18,776 bases of DNA from Phycisphaerales bacterium (GTDB lineage Bacteria > Planctomycetota > Phycisphaerae > Tepidisphaerales > Tepidisphaeraceae), in NCBI GenBank assembly GCA_028288875.1, contig JAQGHK010000291.1, forward strand, positions 1-18,776. The letters run 5' to 3'. Shown here piece by piece: positions 14,984-18,776 of the stretch (positions are counted from its first letter, which is position 1; each line of letters opens with the position of its first letter). The translations under genes were made by a program, and so were the position numbers. The notes beneath the pieces are model-generated. The model saw only the letters and a program-made list of their open reading frames with translations. It was not told where the DNA came from and made no database searches.

Positions 14984-15053
14984 CTAACAGCTGGTAGCTA
15001 GTGGCTATTGGCTGAAGACGATTCAATCTGAGCCATTAGCCAAGCCACTAGCT
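14984..15053 (+). repeat. Heptad-based inverted repeat between mlaE and mlaF
   Basis: The left half is a run of seven-base units (agctaac, agctggt, agctagt, ggctatt, ggctgaa; 14982-15016). The right half carries complementary units (agccatt, agccaa, gccact, agct; 15031-15053). AGCTAGTGGCT (14996-15006) and AGCCACTAGCT (15043-15053) pair perfectly over 11 bp, with further inner pairing of TTGGCT. The element ends 7 nt before the mlaF ATG, so it can affect mlaF translation. Confidence 0.85.
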
Positions 15054-15060
15054 CGTTCTC

Positions 15061-15825
15061 ATGCCCATCCTCTCCCTCCGCAATCTCTCCAAGCGCTTCG
15101 GCCGCAATGTCGTGCTGCGCGACGTGTCGCTGGAGATCGAGACGGGCAAGACGTTGGTGGTCCTGGGCCCGTCGGGCACGGGCAAGAGCGTGCTGCTCAA
15201 GCACATTGTCGGGCTGCTGAAGCCCGATCGTGGCGAGGTGTGGTTTGAGGGCCAGCGCATCGACAACATCAAAGAGCGCGACCTGGCGGTGGTTCGGGAG
15301 AACTTCGGGTTTCTGTTCCAGATGGGCGCGCTGTTCGATTCGCTGACTAACCTGGAGAACGTGGCGTTCCCGCTCAAAGAGCACACGACGCTTTCGGCCG
15401 TGGAGATTGCAGCCAAGGCGCAGGACTGCTTGGCCATGGTGGGCCTGCCCGAGGCGGGACCGAAGATGCCGGGCGAGATGTCCGGCGGCCAGCGCAAGCG
15501 CATCGCCTTGGCGCGGGCGATTGCGATGGGGCCGAAGGTCATCCTGTACGACGAGCCGACCACTGGACTGGATCCGATTCGGTCGGACGTGATTAACGAA
15601 CTGATCCTGCGCCTGCAGGCCAAGCTCGGCGTGACGAGCATCGTCGTAACCCACGACATGAACTCCGCGTTCAAGGTGGCCGACCGCATCGTGATGCTGC
15701 ACGGCGGCGTCCTTCACTTCGACGGCACGGCCGAGACGATCAAGCAAAGCACCGATCCGATCGTCCAGCGCTTTATCGCCGGCGAAGCCGGGGATGATGA
15801 ACTGGCTTGGATGAAGAAGGCGTAG
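15061..15825 (+). CDS. mlaF: MlaF-type ABC transporter ATPase
   Basis: 254 aa, cytoplasmic ATPase that powers the MlaE permease. Walker A is GPSGTGKS at 36-43, the signature is MSGGQRKR, Walker B is VILYDEPTTGLDP and the switch histidine is in VVTHDM. 'FGFLFQMGALFDSLTNLENV' around the Q-loop is typical of the MlaF subfamily. Length is close to the usual 260-270 aa. The ATG at 15061 directly precedes the conserved 'PILSLRNLSKRFG'; no ribosome site is seen because the repeat element ends just before it. Probably co-transcribed with mlaE and ended by a hairpin at 15872-15894. Confidence 0.95.
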   Translation: MPILSLRNLSKRFGRNVVLRDVSLEIETGKTLVVLGPSGTGKSVLLKHIVGLLKPDRGEVWFEGQRIDNIKERDLAVVRENFGFLFQMGALFDSLTNLENVAFPLKEHTTLSAVEIAAKAQDCLAMVGLPEAGPKMPGEMSGGQRKRIALARAIAMGPKVILYDEPTTGLDPIRSDVINELILRLQAKLGVTSIVVTHDMNSAFKVADRIVMLHGGVLHFDGTAETIKQSTDPIVQRFIAGEAGDDELAWMKKA

Positions 15826-15871
15826 GACGTCGCAAGACGGTTTTGAATTGGGAAGCCGCGAGATACGTGGC

Positions 15872-15894
15872 GACCGAATCGCGGTCAGTTTTTC
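15872..15894 (+). terminator. Probable terminator of mlaEF
   Basis: GACCG (15872-15876) and CGGTC (15882-15886) form a 5-bp stem with loop AATCG, followed by AG and TTTTT (15889-15893). The stem is short, so strength is uncertain. A weaker CGTC-GCAA-GACG-GTTTT lies at 15828-15844. Both sit between convergent genes. Confidence 0.5.
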
Positions 15895-15904
15895 TGCACC
15901 GCAC

Positions 15905-16864
15905 TCACCGTGCGAAAAATTCCCGCACCAGATCGCGGTACGCCGGTGGCGTTGACGCGGCGGCAGACGGACGACTCCTACGATCGCTCGGCGGCGTCGG
16001 CGAAAGCGGTCCGCCGGTCGCGTTTTGCGTGTCCTCCGCCCGTGTCGCGGCAATCAGGCCGCCTGACGATTCCGCGGCAGAATCTGGTCGCGAAAGATCG
16101 GATCGCCCGCTTCCACTCGCACCCGACTCGGTCGGCAGATTCCCTGAGACTGGCGTAGCGGCCGGGAGCGCCGTCGGGCGTTTTGCATCCGATCCGCCGG
16201 GGCCATTGGTGGCGTCGCCGGGTAGAGCGATGCGGCGATCAGAGCCAGCCGATCTGTCTGGTCCGGCGGCTTCCTGTTCGGCGGGTAAGCGGGCGGGGCT
16301 TTCGGCGAAATCGCCGGGACGCTGGTGGATGTCCGCGATGGATTGATTGGCCGGCTGGGCTACAGCTGCGGTTACGGACAGCGGGCGATGATCATCTGCA
16401 GCCACCGCGGTGCTCGGGTTGATCAGTCGCGTCATTAGCAGCGCGGCCGCCGCCATCGCCACGCCGCAGGCCTGCTGGCGGGCCGAAAATCGGCCAGGCC
16501 ACGATGGCGGGGGCAGTGTGTCGACGTGGCCGTTCGCCATCACCCATAAACCGGCGGCCCATGGCTGATCGAGGCGGTCGCGCACGGCCCACGCCGAGCC
16601 GAGGAGATCGGATAGACCGTTTTGTTCGTCCAGCCGCGCCGCAATCTCCGCCAACGATCGCGGCGATCGCCATCGCAGCGCAGCGGCCAATGCTGCTGCA
16701 ATGCTTGCCGGAATCGTTGAGTTTATACCGACTAAATTCGCCCCGGCGCTCGCGCCGAATGCCGCGATCAGCGCGACGATGACGACATCGATGATCGCCG
16801 CGACGCATTCCTGGCGTCGCAGCCGGCGCAATCGCAGAGCAAGTGGGGCGTGGTCCACAGACAT
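15905..16864 (-). CDS. Membrane protein with long disordered tail, function unknown
   Basis: 319 aa. Two TM segments near the N-terminus ('AAIIDVVIVALIAAFGAS', 'STIPASIAAALAAAL') are followed by 'SLAEIAARLDEQNGLSDLLG', which resembles the 'R-hGLRDRL-AL' region of DUF4175-like membrane proteins. A third TM lies near 129-146. The rest (about 150-305) is Pro/Ser/Ala/Gly-rich and probably disordered, yet the end 'PPAYRDLVREFFAR' is ordered-looking and conserved in style with proteins of MoxR/DUF58/BatA clusters in planctomycetes (from memory). It begins 28 nt after the HEAT/TPR gene, so the two form an operon. No SD is clear. Family membership is inferred only. Confidence 0.72.
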   Translation of the reverse strand: MSVDHAPLALRLRRLRRQECVAAIIDVVIVALIAAFGASAGANLVGINSTIPASIAAALAAALRWRSPRSLAEIAARLDEQNGLSDLLGSAWAVRDRLDQPWAAGLWVMANGHVDTLPPPSWPGRFSARQQACGVAMAAAALLMTRLINPSTAVAADDHRPLSVTAAVAQPANQSIADIHQRPGDFAESPARLPAEQEAAGPDRSAGSDRRIALPGDATNGPGGSDAKRPTALPAATPVSGNLPTESGASGSGRSDLSRPDSAAESSGGLIAATRAEDTQNATGGPLSPTPPSDRRSRPSAAASTPPAYRDLVREFFAR

Positions 16865-16892
16865 TCCAAATGGAGTTTACCGCGCCGGCCGC

Positions 16893-17552
16893 TCAGCCGA
16901 CCTGTTCGCGCAATTCCTGCACGAGTTCGGCGATGCATTCGAGGTGCGGATTGACCTTTAGGGCCTTTTCATAGGCGGTCAGGGCGGCCTCGTGGTTGCC
17001 GATCGCCAACTGTGAATGGCCGAGGCCGCTCCAGGCGCCGAAATGCAGGGGCATCAGTTCGACGACCCGCTCGCAGTCGCGGATGGAATCCGGATACCGC
17101 TCGGCCAGGTAGTGGGCGATGCCGCGCTGGTTGTACGCCTCGGCGAAATCGGGGGAGAGTTTGATCGCCTTATCCAGGAAGGTGATGGCCTCGTCGATGT
17201 CCTGGCGGTTCAGCGCCTCGGCCCCGCGGGCGAGCTGGGAGTTGGCGGCCTCGCAGCCGCCACGGAACCAGATCTGCCACATTGCGTGCTCGGCCATGTC
17301 CACGACCATGCGGTCGGAATCACGCAGTTTCTCAGATAATTCAGGCAGGTAGCAGGCTTGGCCGATCAGGCCGATCGCGAGTGCGGCGATTTTTCGGGCA
17401 TCCGGCGACGCGCAGGCCAAGAGCGAGATAATCTGGTCACAGGTCCAGTTCGCTTTCAGAGTCTTCATCAGCCGTTCCCAGTCCTGCGCCTCAAGGGCGG
17501 GCTGGACGCGATCGACGAATTCTTCGGGATCAATGGTGTTCACAACTTCCAT
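16893..17552 (-). CDS. HEAT-like/TPR repeat protein
   Basis: 219 aa, no signal peptide, so cytoplasmic. The N-terminal half has HEAT-like helices ('DQIISLLACASPDARKIAAL', 'LSEKLRDSDRMVVDMAEHAM'), typical of scaffolds that monitor paired helices. The C-terminal half (about 105-215) holds three TPR units: 'ANSQLARGAEALNRQDIDEA', 'AEAYNQRGIAHYLAERYPDS' and 'FGAWSGLGHSQLAIGNHEAA'. Such proteins mediate protein-protein contacts. First gene of a probable operon with the membrane protein at complement 15905-16864. The ATG at 17552 was chosen because the frame has no better upstream start. Confidence 0.88.
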   Translation of the reverse strand: MEVVNTIDPEEFVDRVQPALEAQDWERLMKTLKANWTCDQIISLLACASPDARKIAALAIGLIGQACYLPELSEKLRDSDRMVVDMAEHAMWQIWFRGGCEAANSQLARGAEALNRQDIDEAITFLDKAIKLSPDFAEAYNQRGIAHYLAERYPDSIRDCERVVELMPLHFGAWSGLGHSQLAIGNHEAALTAYEKALKVNPHLECIAELVQELREQVG

Positions 17553-17627
17553 CCGTTGGAAATTGTAGGCCCCCTCGTCAGGGAAAACCTTAGTTCGACC
17601 GTTTACTTGTTAAACAGCGGTTATTGG

Positions 17628-17647
17628 CCCGGGACTACTGTCCCGGG
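17628..17647 (-). other. Perfect hairpin over the stop codon of the lipoprotein gene
   Basis: CCCGGGAC (17628-17635) and GTCCCGGG (17640-17647) form a perfect 8-bp stem with a 4-base loop. The stop codon (17637-17635) lies at the loop edge. No T-tract follows on the minus strand, so this is not a standard terminator; it may protect the mRNA 3' end or slow termination. Confidence 0.55.
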
Positions 17648-17865
17648 ACCTGGCGCGGGCCGGTAGCACCGGCGCCGGTGTTCTGCTGCTCGGTCTGGGC
17701 GGCGCGGGCTTCGGGGGAGAACGGGTCGGCGTAATAGCCGCGGCGTTTGGACGACGAATCGCCCAGTGGCGTGAACACGTAGCCGGTTTCCAGTTTTTCC
17801 GACCCGCACCCGCTGTCGGCCAAGCCGATGGCAGCGATGGCGAGCAGCAGCAGGGCACGCTTCAT
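17635..17865 (-). CDS. Small putative lipoprotein
   Basis: 76 aa. 'MKRALLLLAIAAIGLADSGC' is a basic start, a hydrophobic core and a cysteine, as in lipoprotein signal peptides. The box (D-S-G-C) is atypical at position -3, so lipidation is likely but not certain. The mature part has 'GYVFTPLGDSSSKRRGYYAD' followed by 'PFSPEAR', then a Gln/Gly/Pro tail. ATG 17865 is preferred to GTG 17871. No function can be assigned. It is divergent from the methyltransferase gene with 73 nt between them, where the two promoters must lie. Confidence 0.7.
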   Translation of the reverse strand: MKRALLLLAIAAIGLADSGCGSEKLETGYVFTPLGDSSSKRRGYYADPFSPEARAAQTEQQNTGAGATGPRQVPGQ

Positions 17866-17938
17866 GGGCACAGATATAGCGTAACCTGTGGCCCGCTGCC
17901 ATTAACCGTGCTATCAAGCAGGGCTCGAACCGCTATTC

Positions 17939-18718
17939 ATGACCGCCGCCCCCCACAAACTCGCCATGGCCACCCTCGAAGCCCGCCTGGCGCGGCGGTT
18001 CGACCTCCTGACCGAGACCATCCCCGTCGGCCCGTTGCGGGTTCAGTTCACCCGCGTGGCCGACCCGCAGGTGGTCCTAGACCAGATCTGCGCCAGCATC
18101 GACCTCCACGAACGCACCACCGGCGAGCGCGTGAAGGGCGACAGCCTCGGCCTGCCGTATTGGGCTGAATTGTGGGACAGCGCCATCGGCATCGGCACGT
18201 GGATGGCCAAAACCAACTGGCTGCTGCCGGCCACGCTGCTGCCGACCGCGCCGACGCTGAGCGTCCTCGACCTCGGCTGCGGCATGGGCCTGAGCGGCAC
18301 CATCGCCGCCATGCTCCGGGCCGACGTGCTGTTCGCCGACATGGAGCCGGACTGCCTCCTGTTCGCCAAGCTCAATGGCCTGCGGTATTCGACCCAAGTC
18401 GACGCGAAAAAAGTGAATTGGCAGACCGACGACCTGCAACGGACCTTCGACCGAATCATCGGCAGCGACGTCCTCTACGACCGCACACAATGGCCATTCC
18501 TGGACACGTTTTTCCGCAAACACCTCGCCCCCGGCGGCAAAATCCTCCTCGGCGAGCCCGGCCGGCAGAGTGGCGACGATTTTCTGATCTGGATCGAAGG
18601 GCGCGGATGGACGCTTACTCGGCAGGTACAGCCAGTGCCCACGCGGACGGTGCCAATTCGACTATTCGAACTATCCCTGTCGCTGCGACGCCTGCGTCGC
18701 CTTGAATGGCTTGGTTGA
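17939..18718 (+). CDS. Class I SAM-dependent methyltransferase (METTL21/NNMT-like)
   Basis: 259 aa. The SAM-binding motif I 'VLDLGCGMGLSG' is at 109-120, with acidic motif II 'LFADMEPD' and 'DRIIGSDVLYDR' at motif IV. 'LPYWAELWDSAIGIGTWMAK' before motif I is the pattern of methyltransferase family 16 (METTL21-like protein-lysine methyltransferases) and of nicotinamide N-methyltransferase-like proteins; bacterial members have no fixed substrate. The final residues 'SLSLRRLRRLEWLG' are encoded by the left arm of a repeat element (18676-18703), so the C-terminus may have been replaced or extended by repeat insertion. No clear ribosome site precedes the ATG at 17939. Confidence 0.88.
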   Translation: MTAAPHKLAMATLEARLARRFDLLTETIPVGPLRVQFTRVADPQVVLDQICASIDLHERTTGERVKGDSLGLPYWAELWDSAIGIGTWMAKTNWLLPATLLPTAPTLSVLDLGCGMGLSGTIAAMLRADVLFADMEPDCLLFAKLNGLRYSTQVDAKKVNWQTDDLQRTFDRIIGSDVLYDRTQWPFLDTFFRKHLAPGGKILLGEPGRQSGDDFLIWIEGRGWTLTRQVQPVPTRTVPIRLFELSLSLRRLRRLEWLG

Positions 18719-18760
18719 AGTCTTGCGTTAAGGCGACGCAGGCGTCGCAGCTACGACAGG
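18676..18760 (+). repeat. Inverted repeat spanning the 3' end of the methyltransferase gene
   Basis: CTGCGACGCCTGCGTCGCCTT (18683-18703) is the exact reverse complement of 18730-18750. Flanking CCTGTCG (18676-18682) matches CGACAGG (18754-18760) after a 3-base CTA insertion on the right. Each arm is itself palindromic (GCGACGC-AG-GCGTCGC). The spacer (18704-18729) contains the stop codon. A run of nine A follows the right arm. REP/MITE-like in form; its genome copy number is unknown. Confidence 0.85.
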
Positions 18761-18776
18761 TGCCAAAAAAAAACGC

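Noticed and set aside
17918..17936. GGTTCGAGCCC on the minus strand, like a tRNA T-arm
   Set aside because: No acceptor, D or anticodon stems can be placed around it, and the neighbouring sequence is the methyltransferase start and lipoprotein upstream region.

Overview
The window is GC-rich bacterial chromosome that looks like Planctomycetota, probably a Phycisphaerae-type lineage. The taxon is an inference. It rests on a HAF-repeat exoprotein with a PEP-CTERM tail, a planctomycete-style two-TM orphan protein, frequent TTG starts, a GH95 fucosidase and many small dispersed inverted repeats. No rRNA, tRNA, CRISPR array, phage or transposase gene was found.

Layout. Positions 3-1043 hold the 3' part of a secreted PEP-CTERM protein. 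A short leader (1075-1193) follows, with a 14-codon reading frame of which eight codons are threonine, then a strong intrinsic terminator, then thrS (1219-3267). This is the classic layout of threonine attenuation and is the most striking signal here. After a two-TM orphan (3319-3918) comes a three-gene block: SPFH/GYF_2 protein (4012-5115), zinc-ribbon membrane protein (5326-6423) and small SET-domain protein (6428-6946). The first two match the YdjI and YdjG partners of PspA in Bacillus. A convergent 85-aa membrane protein (complement 6999-7256) and an M42 aminopeptidase (7436-8503) follow, then an orphan membrane protein, an SRPBCC protein and a YpeA-type acetyltransferase.

The gene infC (10475-11272) very likely starts at AUC, has a structured leader and a Pro/Ala/Gly-rich extension, and ends at a strong terminator. 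A secreted GH95 fucosidase (11526-14009) follows instead of rpmI-rplT. thrS and infC, neighbours in many bacteria, are thus about 7 kb apart. MlaE and MlaF genes (14159-15825) come next, without an MCE (MlaD) partner. The minus-strand pair 17552-15905 encodes a HEAT/TPR protein and a membrane protein with a long disordered tail. A small lipoprotein (complement 17635-17865) is divergent from a class I methyltransferase (17939-18718).

Three unrelated inverted-repeat elements sit at gene boundaries: 5122-5313, 14984-15053 and 18676-18760. The last one encodes the final residues of the methyltransferase. Apart from the thrS leader, the SPFH/zinc-ribbon/SET block and mlaEF, the genes look like independent units.
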